Shown in pieces: positions 1 through 10,078 of a stretch of 64,000 nucleotides of DNA. Each line of letters starts with the position of its first letter. The first letter of the stretch is position 1. Origin of the DNA: Alternaria dauci. Lineage: Eukaryota; Ascomycota; Dothideomycetes; Pleosporales; Pleosporaceae. The stretch spans positions 806,001-870,000 of the forward strand of contig NC_091281.1 in the NCBI RefSeq assembly GCF_042100115.1, read 5' to 3'. The notes beneath the pieces are model-generated. The model was not told the origin of the DNA and did not search any database. It saw only the letters and a list, made by a program, of their open reading frames with translations. Position numbers and translations under genes: made by a program.

Positions 1-71
1 CTTCTAATATGGATCTGGGCGACGCGATCGCTCGTGGACGCCAGAATCTGAGGGCAGAGATTGACGCTTGA
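1..71 (+). CDS. 3' end of a gene cut by the left window edge (unidentified)
   Basis: A frame open from the window edge reads about 22 codons to a TGA at 69-71. The residues (MDLGDAIARGRQNLRAEIDA) look like an amphipathic helical protein C-terminus rather than random translation. Too little is present to name a family. It could be chance, because so short a frame carries little weight. Confidence 0.35.
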   Translation, partial: SNMDLGDAIARGRQNLRAEIDA

Positions 72-525
72 GATTTGAAAGTTTGATCTATCGCGCTTGT
101 AATTAACGAACAGTGAATTGATACCCTAGTCTGGCTTGATAAAGCTGGCTTCACTCTCGTTGCGTAAGTGCCGGGAACTTTCTCATGACGTGACCGCTAA
201 TCAGTATGTTTCTGATCGTCTGGCAGGCTTTAAAGCAAATTTGTATCACTGCTTCATTAAAATTCTCGGGAATATGGTGATCTCTTCTGCAGCAATATAT
301 ACACAAGGCCCATGACCTCGATGCCTCCTGAGCCGGGCTACTAGCTTTTGGCACATTTTAGTCCTTCAACGCGTAGCCCCGTCTTCAGGCTTGCGCCATG
401 CCTATGATGACACCGACACTAGTAGCTGTCTCGAGAGAAGCTCGTGCAAAGCACTTCTTCGGTTTTCTTGCATGTCCCCACAATAATTTCACAACGCCTC
501 TCTCAAAGAGTTGCATGGCAGGCGG
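72..525. other. Intergenic, no gene seen
   Basis: This lies between the possible gene end at the window edge and the 3' end of the receptor gene on the minus strand. Open frames here are short and on both strands, without recognisable domains or splice logic. It probably holds convergent 3' untranslated regions. Confidence 0.5.
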
Positions 526-1755
526 CTATCGACCACCATTCCAGCCTGCGGTCGGCGCAAAGAGGTCTTCCATGCTGTCGCCATCGCTTTTACCTGTCTT
601 CGAACCGGAGACACTATACGATCTCGTCACGGCGATCCGACAATCCAACCTGTTGTCGACATGCTTGGCCGCATCTGCGTCTGCGACTGCGTCTGCGCTT
701 TGTAGTTCGTAGCTCTTTTCCCCGCTTCGCTTCACAAACATCTTCAGTTTGCGAACTCTAGACCGGTCTCCGCTCCCGCTTCCGCTCGAGAGGGAAAGTA
801 TCCAGGGCATATACTGCTGTATGAAAGGCTTCAAGAGTGCAACACATGCGCAAATGACTCCGCCGTTGAGCTCGACTGTAGAGAAGATACACGCTTTGGC
901 CACGTTGTAAGTCGAGTCGGGATCACTGATCATACTGTAGACGTATATGATGCGGACAGTGGATATGACAACCACGCTGCAGAGGCCGTCAGCACGTAGC
1001 CCGAGACGGCATATTGACTGGGTATGCTTACCCAGATCCCAGGGCGAACACCAAGCCCAATAACACCTTTTGTTTGATGGGCAGCTGCAAAGCGCGCAAC
1101 ATCGGTATCGGCAGACAGAGGATCAAGAAGTCTGTGATGATGTTTATACATGCCATGAACAGGTTGAGGTCCGTAAGGCACTTTTGGTCGGTATGCGTTC
1201 GCGGATTACATGGCCCGGCGGCGACAATAGTGATAGCCAATGAGTATCCGGTGACTAGGACTGCTAATGCGTAGATGGATGCTTGGACCTTCTGGTCCGG
1301 GTTGAGACGGTAGTAGAGTGCTAACAACGAAAGCTTAGCCAGAGCTGGCGTCCAAACATACACTACCATGATGCCAACGAGCATTTTCGTATAGCCCATC
1401 AGTTGCTCCATGGTCACATTCCAGAGGTGTTCACCGAAGCCGTATTGGAAGGCTGTACCTGAAGTCAGTCGCGTACACAGAGTGACCATGCGGCATACGC
1501 ACATTGGAAGCATATGATCATCCATCCGATGCAGCCGCACCAACTGAGAACTACCAGTGCATCGTCCAGCCCCGTCATACGGCGGATGAAGATGCGAGTA
1601 TACAGTCGTAGTCCGAGCACGATAGTGGAAAGTATTGTCATCACCACATACACCACGATGATCCTACTCTGAAGATCGGTTCGGTCACCACTGAAGTCTG
1701 TCTTAACACCGGGAGGCGCAGGCAAGACGCCCGACTCGGTCGTACTCGAAGTCAT
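526..1755 (-). CDS. PTH11-like fungal rhodopsin-fold integral membrane protein
   Basis: Predicted seven-helix plasma-membrane protein of the fungal rhodopsin-domain/PTH11-like GPCR group. Three exons joined by phase: 1755-1503, 1458-1032, 976-526 (introns of 44 and 55 nt with GTGCGT and GTAAGC donors), giving 376 residues. The N-terminus is extracellular-like, followed by a hydrophobic helix and the arginine-rich first loop LYTRIFIRRMTGLDDALVVL typical of the family. A YGFGEHLW motif, a PCNPRTHTDQKC loop and the DFLILCLPIPML helix follow. The C-terminal tail of about 90 residues is polar and Ser/Asp rich. Family members act in surface sensing in fungi, but the ligand cannot be inferred. Its promoter faces that of the P450 gene at 2821, with about 1.1 kb between the start codons. 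Family assignment is firm; receptor function is inference. Confidence 0.88.
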
Positions 1756-2820
1756 GATAGGTGGAGGATGCCGTGGGCTTGCAGGAAGAGACAGGACTTG
1801 GGAAAGAGGGCGGGATCGCTAGGACCTCGAGCTTACTTCCGGAATCGCAGCGAACTTATCTTTGGAGCAGCTTGAGTTACCATGCCAGCTCGACACGGGG
1901 GTACACAGGTGATCCTCTCTGTACAACCTTGCTTCTTCGACAGTGGAACCGTAAGATGCAGGCGCACGCTCCGGTCGCACAATGCTCTTGGATATGCGCT
2001 CTCCCATTTAAATGCCAGACAAGATCCTCATAAAACCACAAAAAGAGGAAGTACGTCCTTTTTGCCATGGTTATATCCGTCGTCCCAGTCCGCCCTAACC
2101 GCATGGAGGTCCTGCCACCGCCTCGCCTAACGGACTCCTACATCCCCGTCCCGAAAGGGCAGGCGCCGCATGCAGCGGCAACTCTGATTTACGTACTAAA
2201 GTCGCACACTACGGCGCTCCTGCATCTAGCAAGTTGGTGTTCGGAGAATTGAGGCTACACTACATTCCTTCTAGAGAACTAGACAGCTTTGAGCCACTAG
2301 AGAACTCCACGATATCAACAGGTTGGAAGGCTAACTGGGGATGAGTTTGTACCGAGGCGCTAGCCGGCTATGTACGATAGTGTGCGACAGAACCCAGCAA
2401 TATAATGCTGACCCCTGCATGCTAATCAGTATGCGGCAACATTCCTGTTGCGGAGCACCAACTGAATTCGCAATATGCAGTTTGCAGGACGGACGGGGGC
2501 TGGGCATGTCCCACTCCAAATATCGGGACTGGTCGATCGGGTTCTCGCACCAGTTTTCCACGTGTGACTGTTTGCTTCCGAGCAAACAAGTCGCACTTGC
2601 AAATCCTCCACGTTCTGTACTCCCAATAAAAACCAAACACTGCAATCGCAACAGTGCAATACTGGTGCCCATCATATTTGATTGCAGAATACGTTTCGAG
2701 CGGTGAAGACGTCTCAATCAGGGAGCAGCGGAGAAATATTCGTCGGTCACCACTGCCTCGATAGCTGGTCACCACTGGATTTCAGCACACTCAAACGGGA
2801 TCACAGTTTCATTCGAGACC
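1756..2820. promoter_or_regulatory. Divergent intergenic region between receptor and P450 genes
   Basis: About 1065 bp separate the two outward-facing start codons (1755 minus, 2821 plus), so the region must hold both promoters. Open frames inside it run on both strands without domain content. I could not identify a specific operator. Confidence 0.5.
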
Positions 2821-4504
2821 ATGGAGTCGGTTCCCACCGCTTTCTTTGTGTTCGCACCATTATCGGCGGTCATCCTGCACGAGTTCATTCTGCGACGAGT
2901 GGAAGTCGACCATTTGACCCTTCAGATCCTTGGACTAGCGATTACCGTGTACTGGGTTCTATTATATTACACTGGATTCATCGCCGCGACCCTGGTGACG
3001 AGTTCCTTCTGGGTTCCACTATGGCTGTACATCGGAGCGTACCGTGCCTTTTTTCATCCACTTAACGACTATCCGGGGCCCTGGAACGCGAAGCTATCGC
3101 GTTGGTGGACCATCAAACAGACATATGACAGCGGCCTGCATTACCATCGGGTTCTGCAGCGGTTGCAGAGTTGGTATGGCGATTATGTTAGGACGGGTCT
3201 GTCCAACCTGTGTACTTCCTTCCAGATTCAGTGCTAACACCGTCAGGGCCACGTGAGCTCACCATCTTTGATGCAGCTGCGATCCAACCAATTCTGGGAG
3301 CCCAATCAAGTACATCGAAGGGCCCTTTCTTTGACGTCATGGAAAAGTCTTTACACCTCAATCGCGACAAGGCGTTCCACCGTCAGCGCCGCAAGGTCTG
3401 GGACAACGCGATGAAGATATCACTTTCGGACTATGCGCCGCAAGTTGAAGGCTTCACAGATCAGCTACTTGCACGATTGAGGAGCGAAGAAGGGAGGTCC
3501 GTTCCGCTGTTTGAGTACGCGACATACTACAGCTACGACGTCATGGCAGCACTGGCTTTTGGTAAACCAATGGGCTTCATCAAAGGCGAGCAAAGCGACG
3601 TCGCGGCCAGTATCCTTGCTACTTTCATGAACAGCGTCCAGGCGCTGGGATACATGTATCACATGCCATGGCTGATGAACGCGATTGGCGTACTTACCTC
3701 ATTCGCGGGACCCATGAAGGAATGGCGAGACTGGAGCGTCAGTCAGATGAAAGCGCGTATGCAGGTAACGTCTTCCCCACCGCGTCTTCAACAGAAACCA
3801 ATGCTCACAGCTTCATCTAGGTCCGAGACGCCAAACCCGACCTAATCTCACACCTCATAACCTCCACCCCCAAAACACCAGAAGGTCGCGAACTCCTCTA
3901 CGGCGAATCACGCCTCATCATTTCCGCCGGCAGCGAAACGACTTCCTCAGCCTTGACTTTTCTTTTCATGCACCTCGCCACACATCCCCATTACATGGCC
4001 GCCGTCCGCGCCGAGTTCCTCGCGAACATTGACAATTACGACTGTCAGCGACCCATGCCAATGCTAGAAGCCGTAATTCAGGAGTCAATGCGCATGTGGC
4101 CTTCAGTCTTCTTCGGCTCACAACGCGTCACACCACCACAAGGCATGGAGGTAAACGGGCGCTTCATCCCAGGGAACATGATTGTACACATACCTCTATT
4201 TCCCCTGTTTCACGATGCTAGGAACTTCGTTGCGCCTGATCAGTTCATTCCTGAGCGATGGACAACGAAGCCCGAGTTGGTACTCAATAGGCAGGCGTTC
4301 ATACCGTTTTCGACTGGTTCATATAGTTGTGCAGGCAAGGCGTTGTCCCTGATGGAACTAAGGAGTGTGATCGGAAGGGTGATCGCGGAGTTTGACGTTG
4401 TACTGGACGAAGGAACGGATGTAAACGACTATTGGGACGGTATTCTGGATCATTTCACTGCAGGAGCACCACCGATGACGGTCAGATTTCTGAGGGCGCG
4501 ATAA
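2821..4504 (+). CDS. Cytochrome P450 monooxygenase (secondary-metabolism type)
   Basis: Haem-thiolate monooxygenase, probably anchored in the ER by several hydrophobic segments in the first 75 residues. Exons 2821-3196, 3247-3764, 3821-4504 (introns 50 and 56 nt) give 525 residues. Visible signatures are the proline-rich hinge HPLNDYPGPWNAKL, the I-helix AGSETTS oxygen-binding motif that only appears after joining exon 3, the K-helix ESMR (ExxR), FIPERW, and the haem-binding loop FSTGSYSCAGK with the ligand cysteine. All catalytic motifs are intact. The long hydrophobic N-terminus and hinge resemble fungal P450s such as CYP67/tryprostatin-hydroxylase-like enzymes, but I cannot assign a substrate. 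No polyketide synthase, NRPS or terpene synthase is nearby, so it does not sit in an obvious biosynthetic cluster. First donor is GTCTGT, less common but in phase. Confidence 0.93.
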
Positions 4505-5046
4505 GGCATATCGTGAGAAAAGTAGACATCGACTGTCCGATCTGCTCTATACTCTCAAGATCAGTATATGCTAGCGCCTTCGTAGTCTTGTCTAAGCGTT
4601 CAGCCCTGAACGTCCTGTCCGAGACTTTGCGCTGTGGGCCGTTGCTACGCCTGGAACAACCAATGGAGCAGGAAGATTGGTAGCGTCCCAAAGACAGACC
4701 ACTCGAATATGGGATAATAGATTTGATGAAACAATAAGGTTGACGGTATCAAGACTATTGGAGCATAGATACTATAACAGAAATAGTAGGACTCCTGGAT
4801 GTTTCCGCTGTCTGGACAAAAACGGCTTCTATTAGAATCATTTGGCGGCTCAAAAGACGGTTCTACTACAAGTTCGAATGTGTTGCTTCAGGAAGCAATA
4901 TTTACTATTAAACGACTCTATTTAGGATGATGCCTGATTAAATCCAAAAACTTAATAATGTACAACAAGATACTATACAACCAGCAGACGGACTATACCC
5001 AGTCCCGTTTACCTAGCGATCAGGTAATTGTATATCATACACAGCC
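4505..5046. other. Convergent 3' intergenic region
   Basis: AT-rich sequence between the P450 stop codon and the stop codon of the F-box-like gene on the other strand. No open frame of note; likely the two 3' untranslated regions and polyadenylation sites. Confidence 0.5.
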
Positions 5047-6000
5047 TCAAAAGTCCAGAAGACTTTTGCCGGGAAGTACGACCGCAGTGCTCGGAACCGA
5101 TAGTCCCTTGACCGGCTCAGCCTTTGGTACAGCAAAGCCGTACTCAGCCTCCCAATCATCTTCGTAATCGCTCTCATCTTCAGAATCCCAGTCACTATCT
5201 TCGCTATCGTCTTCGTAGTCACGCTCACTCCACCCATCGCTTTCGTCATCCACACCCTCCTCCTCGTCTTCGTCCACCCAATCCGCGTCGTTCTGGTCAT
5301 CGCCGTCGTTCTCGAAGTCGCGAGTTGTAGCGATAACACCAGCAACGTCCGGTATTTTGAAGAAATTGGTCATGTTCAACCCCTCCAACTTCCCATTGAG
5401 TTGCTCTGTCCCGGTAGTGTATTTGAGGTGCGTGCTTTCCTCTTCTCCTTTCTCTTTGCGCTTGAGATCGAGTTGCACGACGCACTCCTCGTCCCAGGTG
5501 TTTGTGTTATCGAAACGCACCACCCGTATTGTATCCCATAGCGGCAGTGGCTTGTGCGTAAGACAGTGCACGATGTGACCAGCGTAGGCCGATATGCCGT
5601 GATGTACGTATAGCGCCTCCAAGCCATTCAATGCCCTTAACATGTCTGCGATGTATTCATATTGGTATCTCGAAGGCGTTCCCTGAATCTCTTCTTCGAC
5701 CGAGCTTTCGTTTAGTTTGAGGTATTTGACATTCGACGCGTAAGTGGGGTTCGTCGTTACGGTACGTAGGAACAGATTCCAGCGCGCGCATGCATCTGTG
5801 AGACTGATGTTGGTCGCGATGTATCTCGAGGAAATGCGATTGAGTGAATGCGCGGTCAAAGAGAGGCTGATGATAGGACGATAGAGGGTCGGGCATTGGC
5901 CGTGTTCATCGTCATTGACAGTGGGCCGGTCGGGCGTGAGGTAGACACAAATTAGATGTAGGATCGGGTCTGGAAGAGACGACAGAGTAAGAAGAGACAT
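5047..6000 (-). CDS. F-box-like protein with acidic C-terminal tail
   Basis: 317 residues in one exon. The first residues, MSLLTLSSLPDPILHLICVY, match the start of F-box/leucine-rich proteins (Leu-Pro then Ile-Leu-x-x-Ile), which recruit targets to SCF ubiquitin ligases through Skp1. A middle region of hydrophobic and aromatic segments is followed by a strongly acidic tail of about 65 residues dominated by Asp, Glu and Ser, then a short non-acidic end. The frame stays open upstream (possible starts near 6165 and 6318), but the F-box-like opening makes the ATG at 6000 the best start; upstream residues would precede the domain by 50-100 residues. Low conservation makes the F-box call moderate; target unknown. 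Confidence 0.6.
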   Translation of the reverse strand: MSLLTLSSLPDPILHLICVYLTPDRPTVNDDEHGQCPTLYRPIISLSLTAHSLNRISSRYIATNISLTDACARWNLFLRTVTTNPTYASNVKYLKLNESSVEEEIQGTPSRYQYEYIADMLRALNGLEALYVHHGISAYAGHIVHCLTHKPLPLWDTIRVVRFDNTNTWDEECVVQLDLKRKEKGEEESTHLKYTTGTEQLNGKLEGLNMTNFFKIPDVAGVIATTRDFENDGDDQNDADWVDEDEEEGVDDESDGWSERDYEDDSEDSDWDSEDESDYEDDWEAEYGFAVPKAEPVKGLSVPSTAVVLPGKSLLDF

Positions 6001-6361
6001 GTCTGCGACAGGAGACGGGCGGTTCGGTGTGTTCGCGACGAGTATGTAGAGTGAAGGAGTAAAGAACGAGAAATTCTTCAAAATGGTGGGAGATGTTGGT
6101 GGAGATGAATAGCAGGGACGCGTCTCGATGATGTAGACGCGCAGAAATGACGCTAAGTCAGACATGGTATGACGCGTGTACCCACCGAACGCGAAATGTC
6201 GCGACAGCCCTCGGGGATGCGGGACATGCTGAAAGCGGGTGCACCGCGTGCCGATATATTGTGCGTGAGTTACTTGGACGCCCAGCCCCACTGTCTCATG
6301 TGTAACATGATGACCCAAACGCCGCGCTATGCATATGAAGAAACCAACCCTCCAACATCGC
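6001..6361. other. Intergenic: KIN17 3' end to F-box promoter
   Basis: Both flanking genes run on the minus strand, so this holds the promoter and 5' leader of the F-box-like gene and the KIN17 terminator. The F-box frame continues open through most of it (to about 6318), so a longer N-terminus is possible. Confidence 0.45.
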
Positions 6362-7294
6362 TCATAACTTGACTTTCTTCACCGGCTTTTGCTCCGATGT
6401 CGCGTCGTCCTTCTTCCGCTTGAAGATGCTCTGACTCTTCATCTGACCTAGCCCAGCTTTGTTCGCAGGTGCAGCCTTGGCTTTCAAGCCGAAGCTTAGC
6501 TTAACGGGCGCTGCATCCGCTTTGGGCTCTTGCGTATCTTCCTTCCCATCCGCTGGCTTCTGTTCGTCGGCCGGAGAGTCGGTCTTCTTCTCCCCTGTCG
6601 GCGAAGCTCCTTCTGCTGGCGGGGTGACCTGTTGTTGCACGGCCGCCTGAGCCGCTGCTCGTTTGGCCTCGATGGCTTTCTTGGCTTCGGCTTCTTCCTG
6701 TGCACGTTTTGCCATCTTCTTCAACATCTTGTCCTCGCCAGCACCGCTTCGCGCCTCAGCAGCCTCTAGCTCCGCGATCTCGTTCCGCCTGTTTACAGCC
6801 GCAACAGAAGTATCTCTCCAAGCAATCATCAATCCGTCTTTCTCGTCCTCCTTGACATGGCAGATGCCCTCTCGGCCCAGATGTTTGGCGAACTCGGTCA
6901 ATGAGCTCCATTTCGTAGCATTCATATGGACGTGCTCCTTGTCTCGGATGTACCTAAGGACAGTCAGCGTGTGTTCTCTGTCGCATGGAGAGTGGCAGAC
7001 TCACTCGTTGTAGAATTTGTTTACTCCAATCCACTTCTCGTTGTGCGCCGTCCGCAGAAGATTTACAAAGTCCCTTTGGAAGTCGTTGCTGAAGCCCTGG
7101 ATATACTTCTTGGGGTCCTCGCCGACGATTTGCAGGTTCCGGACATGGCTCTCGCTCTGAACATGACATTTGAATCCATTTGCGTCGCGACATTGCTTCT
7201 GGCAAGGTTCACACCACCAGCGTAACCGCTGCAAGCCCTTGGACTTCATCTTGTTGGCGACCCATTTTGTGCTGCCTGCTTCGGCTTTTCCCAT
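6362..7294 (-). CDS. KIN17: KIN17-like DNA/RNA-binding zinc-finger protein
   Basis: Nuclear DNA/RNA-binding protein linked in other eukaryotes to DNA damage response, replication and pre-mRNA splicing. Two exons, 7294-7005 and 6953-6362, with a 51-nt intron splitting a Glu codon, give 293 residues. It starts MGKAEAGSTKWVANKMKSKG, followed by a C2H2 finger (CEPCQKQC...H...H, residues about 28-50). The conserved winged-helix region includes GFSNDFQRDFVNLL, then, across the splice junction, HMNATKWSSLTEFAKHLGRE. The C-terminal half is a Lys/Ala/Glu-rich coiled stretch ending with a basic KKVKL nuclear-localisation-like tail. The C-terminal KOW domain of animal KIN17 is absent, as in fungal Rts2-type homologues. 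Identification is strong. Confidence 0.96.
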
Positions 7295-7655
7295 TGTTAC
7301 GGTTGTGGCAGCGTTAAAGGGCGATAGACGCTGGAGCGGATGCGGTTATGAATTCTGATCGTGTGTAAAGTTACGGGCTTGGTGTGGAGTATTGTATTAC
7401 GGGCGGCGCAAAGCGTTGTGTCGTTTGCTAAGTGAAGACTGAGGCTGGACTTGCGAAACTCATCGGGCTGGCTGACTAAAGAGATCGCCACCCGCGGGCG
7501 CGCCAACGCTAGGCGCAAAACTGGGACCCGTTGTGCACGTGCCATCCTGCTCACTATAACCCTTCACGTGGGAAGCTTGGAGCGTCCTGTCACATCGCAT
7601 GGTACCGCGCAATCTCACTCGGAACGATCCCCAAGACGTTCAATATATTCTCATG
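7295..7655. other. Intergenic: KIN17 promoter
   Basis: Tandem minus-strand genes flank this 361-bp gap, so it carries the KIN17 promoter and the 3' end of the acyl-CoA synthetase transcript. No coding signal of its own. Confidence 0.5.
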
Positions 7656-9755
7656 CTACGCTAGACGTACCCTCTTCTCCAATATGGCTTCCCAGTCCTT
7701 CTTCCCAAACGGCAGATAACGATCACTTCCAGCAGGTAGCCAGTACAGCTTGTCCCCTCCTGTAATCTTGTCCGGGTCTACACCTTCCTTCTTCAACCTG
7801 CCTTTTTGAATCTTCAAAGTGCCTGTGTACTCCAACTCAGGTGTTATTCTCAGGAACAACGGTACAGCATAGCTCGGTAAGACTGCTTTAGCATGCTTCG
7901 CCAATGCTTGGAAATCGAACGTCGCTTCAGTAACGCCGTCCGCCATGACGATGGAAGCAGCTCCCGCGCGGCCGTCGTAACCAGGCACCTAAAGATCGGT
8001 GTAAGAAATCAGTACCTGTCTCACATGTAGTTCAAACAGGAATGTTACGTACAAGCACGCCGTACACATTAATTTCAGCAATCTGTGGGAACTTGCCAAT
8101 CATATCGGCTACTTCGTTCGTAGACACGTTCTCAGACTTCCAACGGAAAGTATCACCAAGGCGGTCGACGAAGAAGACGCGACCGTCGGCATCCTGTCGC
8201 ATCATATCGCCGGACTTGAACCACCTGCTATTGTCAGCCTGTCGCACATCAAGCTCCTAACAACCGAGACTTACATATCACCCTTCTCGAACACATCGGT
8301 GATCCTCCGCCCCTGCGTTGCGCCCTCATTGTTGTAATAAGACGGTGCAGTGGCCACCGTCTCGGGTGTTAGCCTATGCAAGACCTGACCTGGTTCATTC
8401 ACTCCACATCGAATTGCAAAGCCATTGGCATCTCTCATGATTTCCTCAGTGTCAACGTCCATCTTCACTCTCACTTCCTCGTTGCCACGCTTCCAATTCC
8501 AGATCAAACCTCGAAGGCCAATGCTATTAGCTGTGAAAGGACCTGCATTGGGGTTGAAGGACGCCCCCATTCCATCGGTACCCGCATATAGTTCGTGAAT
8601 GATGGGTATATTGAAACGCTCACGAAAGGGTTCCCATACATCTGGGCGCATACCGTTGCCCCAGGCCATTTTCACCTTGTGTTTTCGCTCGTATGGGTTT
8701 GTCGGGCCATTGAGCAGGTATCGGCAGAGCTCGCCGACGTACTGTATGATGGTCGCATCTGAAGTTGCTACTTCGGGCCAGAAGGTCTTGTGTGAAAACT
8801 TCCGGCCTAGTACGATTGTACTGCCAGCATGAACGGCTGGCGTCGTGCAGAGGGTGTGTGCAGCGCCATGATAGAGTGGCATGCAAGTGTACATTCTGGC
8901 TTCCGGTTTGAGATCCAAGTGTTTAGCGACAGCGTAACCAACCAAGAGCTCGCGACCGGTGCTCACAACCACAGCCTTGGGTAGCCCGGTAGTTCCAGAA
9001 GTATACATTAGCGAGCGGACAGACTCCACGGTAATATGTTCGCGACGTGATTCTGGTGTAGGTGTCGAGTTCGTCAAAGATGCAAAGAAGGATGGATCGT
9101 AGTATTCAATCTTTATGCCCGTTTCCTCGAGGTCGGCACGGCATGGTTCCACGTTGCTCTTGACATTGGCGTCTGCGATGAGAAACCTAGAATTGCATAC
9201 CTGTTGCAACGATCAGCCCGATACTACGAACGCGACTTTAGCAAACTCACTCTCGCGCAATGCACCAATCCCGTTCCAGTCAAGTTCCAATTGACGAAGC
9301 TTGGAACTGCTCCAATCGCATCCAGAGCAAACCAGAGCATCAGATACTCTGGGCTATTCCCGCCATCGATAGCAACCACCTCATGGACTTGTATGCCCAG
9401 GTCATCTATCAACCAATTCCCCACTCTTGTGAAAGCCTCCATGAATTGCTTGTACGACCATGTCTTGCCTTCGAAGATGAGGAAGGGATGATTTGGTTGT
9501 TTGCGAACCTGGTCTTCGAAGACATGGTAGGTAAGAACACGTTTTTTGGTGGCGCGATCGGCAATGAAGTCTAGAGTATCTTGGGTTGGTATGAACGCGC
9601 CGCTAGCGTTCGTAAGGTCGTGGGCAATCTGGTGTTTTGCGTTCAAGTAGGCTGCGATTGCTGCTGTGCCAGCCACTCCAGCAATTATGGGTACTCTGAT
9701 GTCTCAGCATTTTCCAGACATGGAGATAGAGCAAGGGCATATACTTACGCGCCAT
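7656..9755 (-). CDS. FAT1: FAT1/FATP-type very-long-chain acyl-CoA synthetase
   Basis: ATP-dependent activation (and possibly import) of long and very-long-chain fatty acids. Five exons: 9755-9749, 9702-9251, 9200-8275, 8224-8053, 7988-7656, total 629 residues. The first coding exon is only seven nucleotides (ATG GCG C). A hydrophobic Ala-rich segment near residues 5-20 suggests a membrane anchor. The AMP-binding loop [15 protein letters not shown] is intact, and the FATP/VLACS signature runs across the third intron ([20 protein letters not shown], then [16 protein letters not shown]). The adenylation-domain end ([15 protein letters not shown]) is also present. The last residues are KRVRLA, so no canonical SKL-type peroxisome signal is visible. 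Assignment to the FATP family is strong; the exact substrate length is inference. Confidence 0.94.
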
Positions 9756-10078
9756 GGTGGTGTTCGCTTTCTAGTGATTCTTCTATCTCGAATGATCAAA
9801 CAAGAGACACAATGCCTGGCTCATCTACTCAACCCCAATCACCCAGAGCTAGTGGAGACGCTACACGAAGATAACTAGAGAGCTCCATCGTTCAAGACGC
9901 AATTTGTTTGACAGTAAGATGGGGTGGAAAAAAGCACCGAGGTTGTCATTGCTGTGGAGTCCGGCTCAGGGTACCTGCTGCACATCAAATGCGGGGAAGT
10001 ACCTAACTAAGATCCGATAAATCCGCTACGATCAACGCAGACCCCAGAGCTTGATCACTATTGTATTTACAGCTCCAT
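9756..10078. other. Intergenic: acyl-CoA synthetase promoter
   Basis: 323 bp between two minus-strand genes. No coding signal; expected to hold the promoter of the acyl-CoA synthetase and the terminator of the HET gene. Confidence 0.5.

Noticed and set aside
6001..6318. Upstream extension of the F-box-like protein
   Set aside because: The extra residues lack similarity to anything and would place the F-box-like motif about 106 residues from the N-terminus; kept as an alternative only.
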